Positions 44,921 through 53,286 of a stretch of DNA of 64,000 bases are shown here, one piece after another. The DNA comes from Planctomycetota bacterium (GTDB lineage: Bacteria > Planctomycetota > Phycisphaerae > Phycisphaerales > SM1A02): positions 1 through 64,000 of the forward strand of contig JADFOJ010000006.1 of the NCBI GenBank assembly GCA_022562915.1. Reading direction: 5' to 3'. The notes below the pieces were generated by a model. That model saw nothing but the letters and a program-made list of their open reading frames with translations. It had not been told where the DNA came from and made no database searches. Position 1 is the stretch's first letter. Every line of letters starts with the position of its first letter. Both the position numbers and the translations under genes were made by a program.

Positions 44921-45910
44921 GTGGTGAACCCCTGCAGCCTGCGACCCGACATCGAGCGTGCCGTCATCGACGGCTTCGCGCTGCCCCTGGGCATCTCGCC
45001 GGGTGACATCACGCCGCCGACGGTGGGGTACACGATCGAGTACTCGACGGGCGAGGGCGACGAGCCCGACACGTATTCGTTCTACGTCGCCGTGAGCCAC
45101 GAGCGGGTGGCTTCGATCGTGGAGAGGGTCTTCTCGCTGCTGCCGGCGGAGGTCTGCGCCATCGTCGAGATCAGTTCACGCGACGCCTATCGGCAGACGG
45201 ACATCTTCCTGAGCCGGGAGCCGATTCCCCTGGACGATTTCCTGTCCACGTGGCGGCGGTGGCAGGCGGTCCTGCTCGAGGACGGCTCGATCGCCGCCGG
45301 CGGCAACAGCGAGGATCCGTTCGTCGAGATCTTCGTCGACCAGTGGAAGGGCGTGTCCATCATCGTGCCGCTTGACATGCGCGACGACGTCGAGGGATTG
45401 TTGACCTCGTTGGGGCTCCAGGAAGTGCCCGAGACGTGGGCCGTGGGCGAGGAGAACTCCGCGATGGAGAATGTCCGTATCCGGCCCGTCGTGGAAAGCC
45501 TCGACGGCGCGGCGGCGGACATCGACGACGTCCTGCTGGAGCTCCGCCGCGACTGGCAGATGGAACTCAACATCGATCCGGACACCAACATCGATGCGGT
45601 CGGTCGTCACCTGGGCAACACGCTCTGGCACGCGGTGATCGGAGTCCACGGCTACGGTGAGCCGCCCGAGATCGCGGACATGACGATCTGGGCGACCGCG
45701 GGATCGCTCGGTCAACTGGAGACGCTGATCGACGCGATGTTCCGGGAGGACGGCGAGTGGGCCATCGACGAGGTCTTCTCCACCGATCGGACTGCCTTCG
45801 ACGAACGTCCGGACGAGTTGAGAGACCTGCCGGCGAGGCGCCGGGATCCCGGGATTCACCTCGTCACGATCGAGCGTCGAGGCGAGGCTCCTCCGGGACC
45901 GGAATCGTGA
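44921..45910 (+). CDS. Hypothetical protein
   Basis: The soluble acidic protein of about 329 residues has no motif I recognise. Its pattern of alternating strands and helices, without signal or membrane segment, suggests a cytoplasmic two-domain protein with a possible internal duplication (two 'DP...EI/DI...' halves). The start is uncertain among GTG codons at 44885, 44921 and 44924. It overlaps the YkgJ-family gene by four bases (GTGA at 45907), so the two are translationally coupled and may act together. Confidence 0.65.
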   Translation: MVNPCSLRPDIERAVIDGFALPLGISPGDITPPTVGYTIEYSTGEGDEPDTYSFYVAVSHERVASIVERVFSLLPAEVCAIVEISSRDAYRQTDIFLSREPIPLDDFLSTWRRWQAVLLEDGSIAAGGNSEDPFVEIFVDQWKGVSIIVPLDMRDDVEGLLTSLGLQEVPETWAVGEENSAMENVRIRPVVESLDGAAADIDDVLLELRRDWQMELNIDPDTNIDAVGRHLGNTLWHAVIGVHGYGEPPEIADMTIWATAGSLGQLETLIDAMFREDGEWAIDEVFSTDRTAFDERPDELRDLPARRRDPGIHLVTIERRGEAPPGPES

Positions 45911-46353
45911 CGGCTGTCGCGACCCGGTGGTATGACCGGGGATTGCGGTTCTCGTGTACCCAGTGCGGCAACTGCTGTACCGGACCGCCCGGCACCGTGT
46001 GGTTCACGTCTGAAGAGGGCCGGAAGATCGCCGCGAGACTCGGCGTGGAGACCGCCGAGTTCTACGCCCGCTACGCTCACAAGGTGGACGGCCGGTGGTC
46101 GCTGCGGGAACTCCCCGTACACGGTAAGAAGTTCGACTGCGTCTTTCTCGCTCGCACGTCGGCGGACGGGAAGACCGGCTGCTCGATCTATGCCGACCGG
46201 CCCGCGCAATGCCGCACGTGGCCGTTCTGGCCGGAGAACCTCACGTCCAGGGCGACGTGGGAAGCGGTCAAGCGGTGCACGCCCTGCCCGGGCATGGACA
46301 ATGGAACGCTGGTTCCCGTAGACCGGATCCGGATATTGGGGGAGGAGTCGTGA
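45907..46353 (+). CDS. YkgJ family cysteine cluster protein
   Basis: The 148-residue protein has FSCTQCGNCCTGPPG near the N-terminus and FDCVFL...GCSIYADRPAQCRTWPFWP in the middle, the eight-cysteine pattern of the YkgJ/CxxCxxCC family, which is proposed to bind zinc or an iron-sulfur cluster. The start is the GTG overlapping the previous stop. A final CTPCPGMD adds two cysteines. The function of the family is not well established. Confidence 0.85.
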   Translation: MTAVATRWYDRGLRFSCTQCGNCCTGPPGTVWFTSEEGRKIAARLGVETAEFYARYAHKVDGRWSLRELPVHGKKFDCVFLARTSADGKTGCSIYADRPAQCRTWPFWPENLTSRATWEAVKRCTPCPGMDNGTLVPVDRIRILGEES

Positions 46354-46386
46354 TATAAGGGGGACGCCAGTCATGGAGGACGAAAC

Positions 46387-46647
46387 ATGGCAAAGCTTGG
46401 AACGAACGCACATCCTGCCGTGGTCCGTGTGCAGACCCCGGAAAGGGCGCACGAGATCCTCTCCGTATGCGACACGCAACGCTGGAAGGCCATTGTCGGT
46501 GTTGAGCCCGACAAGCCGGAAGATCTTTCTGATCTGGAAAAGCTGCTGAATCCCCCGGCGCCTGTCATGGTCGGTCCACGGGTGGGGCGCAATGACCCGT
46601 GTCCGTGCGGTAGCAGGCTCAAGTACGAGAAATGCTGCGGCAGGTGA
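46387..46647 (+). CDS. SEC-C motif protein of the PBPRA1643 type
   Basis: The 86-residue protein starts [20 protein letters not shown], continues with [21 protein letters not shown] and ends with the SEC-C zinc motif [19 protein letters not shown] good ribosome-binding site (GGAGGA) precedes the ATG. SEC-C motifs bind zinc and can contact ribosomes or SecB, but this small family has no assigned role. It lies 12 bases upstream of an attC-like element (46660-46727), the usual place for a cassette gene, but no attC closes the region on its left. Confidence 0.8.
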   Translation: MAKLGTNAHPAVVRVQTPERAHEILSVCDTQRWKAIVGVEPDKPEDLSDLEKLLNPPAPVMVGPRVGRNDPCPCGSRLKYEKCCGR

Positions 46648-46659
46648 ACCTCAAAGGCC

Positions 46660-46727
46660 CCCTGGCCACTCGTTCCAGTTGCGGGCCGGGTCGTCGCCCG
46701 ACCCGCAGCTGAGTTCAACCGTTGGGC
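46660..46727 (+). repeat. attC site 9, compact
   Basis: The right box GTTGGGC (46721-46727) fits GTTRRRY fully. The left box near 46660-46666 (CCCTGGC) is degenerate. CAGTTGCGGG and CCCGCAGCTG pair with one wobble and no extra base, so the site is shorter (68 bp) and simpler than those of the main array. Confidence 0.75.
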
Positions 46728-46790
46728 GGCTGGACCGACCGCCCGATCCGATCGCATCCTTATCAAGGCACGAGCCAGGAGATACGCGCT

Positions 46791-47000
46791 GTGAGAACAT
46801 TCAAGTTCGTCGTCGAACGCGATCCGGAGACCGGCTCCTATGTGGGTTACGTGCCCGGGTGGCCGGGGGCTCATACGCAGGGCGCGGACATTGAGGAACT
46901 TCAACGGAATCTCCGCGAAGTCATCGAGATGCTCCCCGAAGACGGCGAACCCACCCTTGAGTCCGAGTTCGTCGATGTACGAACGATTCAAGTCGCCTAG
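46791..47000 (+). CDS. hicB: HicB-type antitoxin
   Basis: The 69-residue protein has the HicB half-RNase H fold signature: RTFKFVVERDPETGSYVGYV, PGWPGAHTQGADIEELQRNL, then REVIEML. It is intact but short and lacks an added DNA-binding tail. The GTG at 46791 has AGGAG upstream. It should neutralise a HicA toxin; the downstream partner frame is interrupted. It lies in a cassette running from the attC9 right box to the attC10 left box. Confidence 0.85.
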   Translation: MRTFKFVVERDPETGSYVGYVPGWPGAHTQGADIEELQRNLREVIEMLPEDGEPTLESEFVDVRTIQVA

Positions 47001-47002
47001 TG

Positions 47003-47227
47003 GTGGGCTCTGTTCCCGTCTTGAAGCCACGCGAGGTCGTTGCGTTGCTCAAGGGACTCGGTTTCAGTGAGGTTCGTCAACGCGGCTCTCACAAGTAGTT
47101 TCGGAATCCTGACGGGCGATGCACCACCGTTCCATTTCACAGCGGCCGAGACATCTCCCCGACTCTCGTGCGCAAGATTGCTCGGGACATCGGCCTCACC
47201 GTGGACAAGTTGCTCGGGCGCGAGTAA
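47003..47227 (+). pseudogene. hicA: HicA-type toxin interrupted by an amber stop
   Basis: The frame from the GTG at 47003 reads KPREVVALLKGLGFSEVRQRG then SHK, stops at TAG (47096-47098), and continues FRNPDGRCTTVPFHSGRDIS...RDIGLTVDKLL to a TAA at 47225-47227. This is the full HicA fold with the catalytic-loop GSH/K histidine before the stop. HicA relatives usually have Gln or a basic residue at the interrupted position, so a single CAG-to-TAG change is the simplest cause. The toxin would be truncated to about 31 residues and inactive unless the stop is read through. Confidence 0.8.
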
Positions 47228-47233
47228 CCAGCG

Positions 47234-47312
47234 GCCCAACCAATCGCTCTCCGCCGCAGGCGGACCGGGCCGCCCGTCGCGTGGCTCCGCCACGTGCAGG
47301 TTACAATGTCTG
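47234..47312 (+). repeat. attC site 10, right half lost
   Basis: The left box GCCCAAC (47234-47240) is perfect and exactly complements GTTGGGC at 46721, the start of the same cassette. A TCCGCC-GCA-GGCGGA hairpin follows (47250-47264), as in attC4. Similarity ends near 47312 and no right arm is present. Confidence 0.8.
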
Positions 47313-47359
47313 CCAGGGTTGTGTGTGGGTTCTGACGAGTTGACTGTACATTCGACCCG

Positions 47360-47392
47360 CGTATGGCGCCAGACGCCCACGTATGGCGCCAG
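47360..47392. repeat. Two direct copies of CGTATGGCGCCAG
   Basis: Copies lie at 47360-47372 and 47380-47392, a 20-base period, in the 120 bp between the truncated attC10 and the next gene. Nothing else is recognised in this gap. Confidence 0.7.
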
Positions 47393-47448
47393 GCACCTGC
47401 GTGTGACCCAGAGCAGGCAGGCGTTGCCCTTGAGTCAAGACCGTGTCC

Positions 47449-48039
47449 TCACGGCGCCAGCGCCAGCGGCTGCCAGTCGGTGACTGGATTCATGATCGCC
47501 CGGCGCTGGTCGTCGTCGCAGACCTGCAGCCACTCGATGCCCGTGATCGTGATCTCGATGACCGCGAAGTTGCGGCGGGCCGCCGCCTCGTCATTGGCGT
47601 CCATCGCGGTCTTCATTCCCATGAGCCTTGGGTCGGGTTGCTTCAACGGTCGGCCGGGGTCCTCGGGCGAGTGCAGCAGCACCTGGAGTCCCAGCGACGC
47701 CTGCAGCCAGTGGTCGTCCGCCAGCGGGCTCGACGAGTCGATGGTCGCGGTGCCCCGGATCCGCAGTTGGACGCCGCATGCGGGGTCCCACGCTATCGCG
47801 CTCACGGCCGGGCAGGCCCGGAGCTGTTGAACCTTGGGCGACCGGAGGTCCGTGTAGAACCACAGCTTGCCACGGGACCGGTCGGCGCCCCGCACCACCA
47901 TGAGCCGGGCCTCCGGTGAGCCGTCGTCGCCCAGTGTGGCCAGGACCACGACGCGCATCGGGTGCGACCGATCGTCGCCCGCCTGCGCGAGCAGTTTCCA
48001 CGCCTGGTCGGCTATCGAATCGTACGAGATCAGTTGCAT
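47449..48039 (-). CDS. Pyridoxamine 5'-phosphate oxidase-like flavoprotein
   Basis: The 196-residue protein has a PNPOx-like FMN-binding barrel: RVVVLATLGDDGSPEARLMVVRG, GKLWFYTDLRSPKVQQL and AIAWDP...LRIRGTATI, followed by a C-terminal region with GIEWLQV. These enzymes bind FMN or F420 and reduce or oxidise small substrates; true vitamin B6 oxidases are longer at the C-terminus. The ATG at 48039 is preferred over an upstream start at 48051. The gene converges on the cassette locus. Confidence 0.85.
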   Translation of the reverse strand: MQLISYDSIADQAWKLLAQAGDDRSHPMRVVVLATLGDDGSPEARLMVVRGADRSRGKLWFYTDLRSPKVQQLRACPAVSAIAWDPACGVQLRIRGTATIDSSSPLADDHWLQASLGLQVLLHSPEDPGRPLKQPDPRLMGMKTAMDANDEAAARRNFAVIEITITGIEWLQVCDDDQRRAIMNPVTDWQPLALAP

Positions 48040-48242
48040 CGACCCTCCCATGACGTGTATCGCCGTTACGGATCGTCCGGCGGGACGGGACGCATCAGAA
48101 GCTGGTCAGACTCAAACCGCTCGCGGCCGGCGGGGACGCGGACCGATCAGCTGGTCAAGAAACCTCGACATCATGAGCCCTTTGATGAGAGGAAGAATTC
48201 GGAAGCGTCGCGTCTCCGCTGGCGCCTCCGACATGCGGGAGG

Positions 48243-48266
48243 GGCGGCGCGCTGTCGCGCGCCGCC
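48243..48266. terminator. GC-rich hairpin after the small lipoprotein gene
   Basis: GGCGGCGCGC and GCGCGCCGCC form a perfect 10-bp stem with loop TGTC, ten bases past the stop at 48277 on the minus strand. There is no T tract, so termination strength is uncertain. The rest of the 48040-48276 gap shows no gene. Confidence 0.5.
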
Positions 48267-48276
48267 GAGGGTGTGG

Positions 48277-48420
48277 TCAGCGTTGTGACCGTGCCGACGG
48301 CTCCACGAGGAAGTAGCCCGCCATTTCAAGGTGCAGCGCCGAGCAGAACTCGGTGCCGCAGCCGGCGAGCAGTGCAATGCAGACCAGGCCGGCCAGGGAT
48401 GTACGAAGGGGGTCTCTCAC
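48277..48420 (-). CDS. Small lipoprotein
   Basis: The 47-residue product has a short basic start, a hydrophobic core and a lipobox LAGC (LVCIALLAGCGTEF), leaving a mature peptide of about 28 residues containing another Cys. The start is a GTG at 48420 behind an AGGGCAGG stretch. Signal peptidase II would process it and anchor it by lipid. Small lipoproteins of this sort are often missed; the role is unknown. Confidence 0.6.
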   Translation of the reverse strand: MRDPLRTSLAGLVCIALLAGCGTEFCSALHLEMAGYFLVEPSARSQR

Positions 48421-48569
48421 GGGCACCTGCCCTTTCACCGGTGCTGAGCCCCGTGCACCACGCACCGGGACCTCCCGACGCCGGAATCATCACGTTGTCG
48501 GACCGATGTTGGTATGGGGATTCCGCCCCGATTCCGGGGCCGGCCCGGCCTCATCCCGGTTGCCGGCTC

Positions 48570-49334
48570 CTACGCCACGGTGCGGAGCAGCGCGCCGACG
48601 CCGTACGCCAGGGCCGCCGCGAGGCCGCCGATCCCCAGCGTCTCCAGCCCGGAGGTGAGCCACCGCTCGCCGACGATGCGACTCTTGATCGCGCCGACGA
48701 TGAGGAACGCCGCGGCGGTCAGCACGACGCTGGCCGCGAACGACGCCGTCAGCCATTCCGGCTTCGCCAGGGCAGCGACGAAGGGCAGCAGCGGGATGGC
48801 GCCGATGAGCACGAACGCGACGAAGGTGACCATCGCCGCTCGCGCCGGCGACGGGCCGCGCAGCGACAGGCCGAGTTCGTCCTGGAGCATGGTGTCCACC
48901 CAGCGGGTGATGTCCGAGGTGATGATCGCCACCGCGTCATCGAGGGCGTCGCCGGCGAACCCCTTGTTCGCGAAGATCTGGCGGATCTCCTCTCGCTCCC
49001 CCTCCGGGACGGTGGCGATGTGGGCTTCCTCCCGGCGACGGGCGCGGTGCCGGAGCTGCTGATCGGCCCGCGTACCCAGATAGTTGCTTGCCGCCATGCT
49101 GAAACCGTCCGCGACGAGGTTGGCGACACCCAGCACCACCACGATGCCCACCGACAGCTGCGCGCCGATCGCGGCGCAGACGATGGCGAACGTCGTGACC
49201 GTCCCGTCGATCGCGCCGTAGATGAAATCGCGCAGGTGGCTGTGCGGCGCCGGTGTGATCAGGCGGTCGCGGATCGCCGCCGGAGTGTGCTCGGCCCTGA
49301 TCCGTGCCAGTCCGGCGTCCGTTGACGTGCTCAT
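48570..49334 (-). CDS. VIT1/CCC1 family transporter
   Basis: The 254-residue protein has five spans with the family's [20 protein letters not shown] at the first span, [18 protein letters not shown] at the second, and [10 protein letters not shown]...[16 protein letters not shown] in the metal-binding cytoplasmic loop. Homologues move iron or manganese. The ATG at 49334 overlaps the upstream CBS gene by four bases, indicating coupling. The loop has the expected Glu residues for metal binding. Confidence 0.92.
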   Translation of the reverse strand: MSTSTDAGLARIRAEHTPAAIRDRLITPAPHSHLRDFIYGAIDGTVTTFAIVCAAIGAQLSVGIVVVLGVANLVADGFSMAASNYLGTRADQQLRHRARRREEAHIATVPEGEREEIRQIFANKGFAGDALDDAVAIITSDITRWVDTMLQDELGLSLRGPSPARAAMVTFVAFVLIGAIPLLPFVAALAKPEWLTASFAASVVLTAAAFLIVGAIKSRIVGERWLTSGLETLGIGGLAAALAYGVGALLRTVA

Positions 49335-49825
49335 CGCGGGAAGGCGCGCAGGATGTCGAGGCTGGTCGCGATGCCCAGGACGTGCATTTCGTCGTCCACG
49401 ACCACGACGCGGTGGACGCGGTCTTCGGCCATGCGGCGGGCCACCTCGCTCAGGAGTTCGTTCGGACGGGTGGTCACCGGCTCCGGCGTCATGAACTCCT
49501 CGACGGTGCCGAGATTGTCCGGGTGCAGGTCCTCGTCGGTGAGGCCTTCGGCGAGCGCTTCGAAGAACGACGGCGGTCTCGACCCCTGCGGTCCCTCGAC
49601 CACGCGGCGCAGCAGGTCGGTCCTGGAGACGACGCCGATGACCCGGTCAAGGCCGTCGACGACCGGCACGCCGGAGATCTCGTTGGCTTCCAGGATCCTC
49701 GCCAACTCGCGTGCGGGCGTGTCCGGGCTGATGCAGAGCGGGTTGCGGGTCATGACGTCACCGACGGTGGTCGCCGTGGGTGTCGCCCGGCCCAGGTCGT
49801 GTGTCCGGTCTTTCATCTCTTTCAT
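49331..49825 (-). CDS. CBS-domain pair protein
   Basis: The 164-residue protein consists of two CBS domains: [28 protein letters not shown]...GVPVVDG...[13 protein letters not shown], then [25 protein letters not shown]...[23 protein letters not shown] pairs bind adenosyl nucleotides and sense energy status. The four-base overlap with the VIT1/CCC1 gene suggests that it modulates metal transport. It is divergent from the hydrolase gene. Confidence 0.93.
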   Translation of the reverse strand: MKEMKDRTHDLGRATPTATTVGDVMTRNPLCISPDTPARELARILEANEISGVPVVDGLDRVIGVVSRTDLLRRVVEGPQGSRPPSFFEALAEGLTDEDLHPDNLGTVEEFMTPEPVTTRPNELLSEVARRMAEDRVHRVVVVDDEMHVLGIATSLDILRAFPR

Positions 49826-49940
49826 CGGTCGGCCCTTTCCGGGATGATGCGTACCGCACGGGTTGCCGCTTCCGTGTGATTGGACGACACGACGGGTGGG
49901 CGCAGCCACCGGGAAACCGCCCTGTTTTTTCACGAGGCTG

Positions 49941-50594
49941 ATGTCACGGCAGATCAACGAGCGCGACGTGGTGGTGACCGCCGGCGACGTGAGGCTGCCG
50001 GGGACGCTGACGACGCCCGCGGGAACTGACGCACTCGGAACCGTGGTGTTCGCACACGGCAGCGGCAGCAGCCGGTTGAGTCGCCGCAACGTCGCGGTCG
50101 CTCGCCGCCTCGTCGAGGCCGGGTGCGCGACGCTGCTGTTCGACCTGCTCACCGAGCCGGAGGCCGCCGATCGCGGCAACGTCTTTGACATCGCACTGCT
50201 CGGCCGGCGGGTGAGGGCCGCGACGGAGTGGCTGAGGGGTCGAACCGAGTTGGGCGGTGCGGCGGTCGGTTACTTCGGGGCGAGCACCGGTGCCGCGGCG
50301 GCGCTGGTCGCCGCGGCGGACCTCGGCGACGAGGTCGCAGCCGTGGTGTCGCGCGGGGGGCGGCCGGACCTCGCCGGCGACGCGTTGCCGCGCGTCACGG
50401 CGCCGACGCTGCTGCTGGTCGGCTCGCTCGACGTCGAGGTTCTTCGCCTGAACGAGGCCGCGCGGCGCCGCATGCGCACTGCGACCAAGTTGATCGTCGT
50501 CGAGGGTGCTGGTCACCTGTTCGAGGAGCCCGGCACACTGGAAGCCGTGGCCGATGCCGCGGCAACCTGGTTTGTCGATCGCTTCGAGTCGTAG
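49941..50594 (+). CDS. Alpha/beta hydrolase (dienelactone-hydrolase-like)
   Basis: The 217-residue protein has an alpha/beta-hydrolase fold: VVFAHGSGSSRLSRRN as the oxyanion-side loop, GYFGASTGAAAALVAA with the nucleophile Ser in a GxSxG, LLLVGSLDVEVL with the acid and EGAGHLFEEPG with the His. The ATG at 49941 fits the family start. The substrate is unknown. It is transcribed divergently from the CBS gene. Confidence 0.88.
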   Translation: MSRQINERDVVVTAGDVRLPGTLTTPAGTDALGTVVFAHGSGSSRLSRRNVAVARRLVEAGCATLLFDLLTEPEAADRGNVFDIALLGRRVRAATEWLRGRTELGGAAVGYFGASTGAAAALVAAADLGDEVAAVVSRGGRPDLAGDALPRVTAPTLLLVGSLDVEVLRLNEAARRRMRTATKLIVVEGAGHLFEEPGTLEAVADAAATWFVDRFES

Positions 50595-50613
50595 GAACGT
50601 ACAACCACGGCTG

Positions 50614-50970
50614 CTACGGTAGCTGAGTCCTGCCGTTGGCGCGGTGCCGTCGGACGTGGTCGTCCAGCCGGCGGCGGGCGCGGGCGAACGCCTCGCGCAC
50701 GGCGATGCGGACGTCGTCATGGTGATGGGCGGGCGGTTCCCGGTTGACGATGATGTCACCGTCGGGGACGGCCAGCTCGATCCGCACCTGGAAGGTGTTG
50801 CCCCCGGGGCCGTCGCGGCTCGCCTCGGCCACGACGATCCGGCAGGCGGTGATCCTCTCGTAGAAGCGATCGAGTTTCTCCGCTTCCGCCCAGCAGGCCG
50901 CCTCGACCGCGTCGGAAACAGGCATGTCGCGAAACGAGATCTGCACGGGCACCTGCATGGACGACTCCAT
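50614..50970 (-). CDS. Ribosome hibernation factor, HPF/RaiA family
   Basis: The 118-residue protein is a short HPF: VPVQISFRDMPVSDAVEAAC at the start, RIVVAEASRDGPGGNTFQVRIELAVPDGDI in the middle, HHDDVRIAVREAF near the end. It lacks the C-terminal dimerisation domain, so it is of the short type like YfiA/HPF and would inactivate single ribosomes in stationary phase. The start could be the ATG at 50970 or 50958. Confidence 0.88.
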   Translation of the reverse strand: MESSMQVPVQISFRDMPVSDAVEAACWAEAEKLDRFYERITACRIVVAEASRDGPGGNTFQVRIELAVPDGDIIVNREPPAHHHDDVRIAVREAFARARRRLDDHVRRHRANGRTQLP

Positions 50971-51050
50971 GTCTATCTTGGCACCGCCAGGCAACGGCCG
51001 CGATGGGAAATTCGCCCCGATTCCCGCAGAGCACGCGCCGGCATGGCGAC

Positions 51051-53240
51051 TCACCCCCAGTTCGCCAGCAGGGTCAGGAAATCCTCGATCCCGACCTCGC
51101 AGTCGCCGTCGAAGTCCGCGGGGCACGCCCGCGGCGTGCTGCAGTCGCCGCACGGCCCCCAGGCGGCGAGCAGCGCCAAGAGGTCCACGATGCCGACCAC
51201 GCCGTCTCCATCGACGTCGCCCGGCACGGCCGCGGGGCAGACGACGATCTCCATCCTGAAGTCATCCACGCCCGCCTCGACGATCGAGAAGCCGTTGATG
51301 TCCGAGGCGACGAAGCGCACCTGCACCTGATCGGTGGGCGCGACGTGGTCGGCCACGTTGAAGAAGGCCAGGATCCAGCCGCCGGAGGTTCCCGGTCCGG
51401 CGGGCCCGATCGTCTCGAGGTTGCACCAGGTGGCGCCACCGTCGTTGGAGATGTCGATGACGAAGATGTCCTCGTTGGGCGCGGCGCCTTCGTCATTATC
51501 GATCAGGAAGAAGTCGTTGGAGTACCAGCGCCAGTAGCTGACGAGTGCGTCCTCGGCCCCGGCGAGATCGAAGACGGGGCTCAGAAGCGTCGTGTGCCCC
51601 TCGTCGACGTCCTCGTCGCCGGCCTGGCCGTTGGGGTTGCCCTGGCCGGTGACGTAGCAGATCTCGCCGGGATCGGGTGTGTGGTCCGCCTCGGGCTGGG
51701 CGATGGTGCCGTTGGGCTCGACGCGGACCCAGATACCCGCCACCGCATCGTCGCCCGGCGCCCCGCGGGTCCAGCCCAGATCGGCCTCCATGTCGTCGTC
51801 GAACGCGACGGTGGTCTCGTCGGCCGAGGGGACGCTGTGCTGCGCCGACGGGGCATTCGGCGGATCGGTCATCGTGATGTTGGAGACCGTCTGCGCGCTC
51901 AGGTAGAACCGGACGAGCTGTCCGCAGGGCGTCGGGCCGAAGGTCCCTTCGAAGAGACCGCCGCCCACATCGCTCATCGGCACGTCGACGGGCCCCGCGC
52001 CGGCGTCGTAATGCAGCGCCGCCGTGCCGGGCACGAGCTGCTCGCCGTCCTGCTCGGTGATCTGCACGAGGATGGTCTCGCCCATCGGGTCAATCAGTGC
52101 CGGCAGACCGTCCGGGTACGTGAAGACCAGCGGCGCCGGGCCGGGCCGCACCACGAAGAGCCCCTCGAACTTGGTGCTGATCAGCACGTTCCCGCTGGGA
52201 AAGAATGGATAGATGCTCCAGGCGCCGTTGAACTCGGCGGCATCCGAGCCGGGGAAGGTGTCGAAGTTGCCGATGGGAACGGGGTTCAGCGGGTCCTGCG
52301 TGGCGTCGTAGATACGCAGGCCCGCCGTGTAGTCCGCCTCGTAGATGAGCCCCTCGTGCAGGTAGAGGTTGTGATCGATCGCCTCGCCGCCGGCGGTGTA
52401 AGTGCTCGCGACGAACGGAGCCGCCAGGTTGGTCACGTCGAAGACGACCGTCTCGTTGACGCCGTCGATCTCATCGTTCAGGTAGAGGTACCGGCGATCG
52501 TCGGAGAGCCAGCACTGGTGGGCGAAGCCGAGGTTCGGGTAGGTGGTCTGCGACACGCGGAACATGTTGCTCTTGTTCGTGACGTCGAAGATCTCCAGGC
52601 CGAAGCCGCCATCGGCGGCGAAGGCGAACTGGCGCCCGCTGGGATACGTCACGATCTGCGCGTCGTGGACGGACTCGCCACCGTTGAGCGGCACCTCTCC
52701 CGCGTACGTCGGGTTGGCGGGGTCCGAGAGGTCGAACGCCACGAGCCGGCCGCCGGCGATGTTCGACCCGCACAGATAGAGGAACCCGCTCTCCCGGTCG
52801 ATGGCGACGTTGTGGCTCGTCTGCACGCCGGCGTCCGTGACGCTCTGCACGTGGATGACGTTGCCGTTGTCCACGTCGGCGAGGTCGATGACGTCGATAC
52901 CGCCGGAGGACTCGTTGACGACGTACGCGTAGTTCTGGTAGGTCTTGACGTCGCTCCAGTTGCTCTCGCTGTGCGGTACGCTTGCGATGATCGCCGGGAA
53001 CGAGGGATCGGTGATCTCGACGACGGCGAGGCCGTTTCGCATTCCCATCAGCGCGTACTCGCGTCCGGACGGAGACACGTAACCCCAGCAGTCGTTGCCG
53101 CGGCTCGGCGAACCGGGGAACGACTCGGCGGGGATGTTGCTGAGGAAGGTGACGTTGTTCGAAGGGAAGCCGGCCTTGACAACGGGGTGCCCCGCTATGC
53201 AGGCGGCGAGCAGTGCTCCGGCGTACACGGGTCGAGTCAT
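51051..53240 (-). CDS. Secreted LVIVD-repeat protein with dockerin-like C-terminus
   Basis: The 729-residue protein has a signal peptide. About 370 residues of LVIVD-type beta-propeller repeats follow (GLAVVEITDPSFPAIIASV, GLEIFDVTNKSNMFRVS and others), of the choice-of-anchor B kind. Next are an Ig-like and an MAM/beta-sandwich-like domain, and finally two dockerin-like repeats (GDVDGDGVVGIVDLL and ADFDGDCEVGIEDFL), each ending WG. The repeats carry the DxDGDG calcium loop. This double repeat is characteristic of Phycisphaerae-type secreted proteins and probably anchors or assembles them at the surface. Confidence 0.85.
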   Translation of the reverse strand: MTRPVYAGALLAACIAGHPVVKAGFPSNNVTFLSNIPAESFPGSPSRGNDCWGYVSPSGREYALMGMRNGLAVVEITDPSFPAIIASVPHSESNWSDVKTYQNYAYVVNESSGGIDVIDLADVDNGNVIHVQSVTDAGVQTSHNVAIDRESGFLYLCGSNIAGGRLVAFDLSDPANPTYAGEVPLNGGESVHDAQIVTYPSGRQFAFAADGGFGLEIFDVTNKSNMFRVSQTTYPNLGFAHQCWLSDDRRYLYLNDEIDGVNETVVFDVTNLAAPFVASTYTAGGEAIDHNLYLHEGLIYEADYTAGLRIYDATQDPLNPVPIGNFDTFPGSDAAEFNGAWSIYPFFPSGNVLISTKFEGLFVVRPGPAPLVFTYPDGLPALIDPMGETILVQITEQDGEQLVPGTAALHYDAGAGPVDVPMSDVGGGLFEGTFGPTPCGQLVRFYLSAQTVSNITMTDPPNAPSAQHSVPSADETTVAFDDDMEADLGWTRGAPGDDAVAGIWVRVEPNGTIAQPEADHTPDPGEICYVTGQGNPNGQAGDEDVDEGHTTLLSPVFDLAGAEDALVSYWRWYSNDFFLIDNDEGAAPNEDIFVIDISNDGGATWCNLETIGPAGPGTSGGWILAFFNVADHVAPTDQVQVRFVASDINGFSIVEAGVDDFRMEIVVCPAAVPGDVDGDGVVGIVDLLALLAAWGPCGDCSTPRACPADFDGDCEVGIEDFLTLLANWG

Positions 53241-53286
53241 CGTCCGTCTCCAGGCTAGCAGCCCGAATGACTTCTTCAACGGGCTG

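Noticed and set aside
47339-47345. GTTGACT as the right box of attC10
   Set aside because: One mismatch to GTTRRRY and no right inner arm (GGCCCGCAGCTG-like) before it; a chance match is more likely.
51003-53258. A plus-strand frame of 751 codons opposite the LVIVD/dockerin protein
   Set aside because: It is Val/Arg/Asp-rich without motifs, and the minus-strand protein is certain from its repeats and signal peptide.
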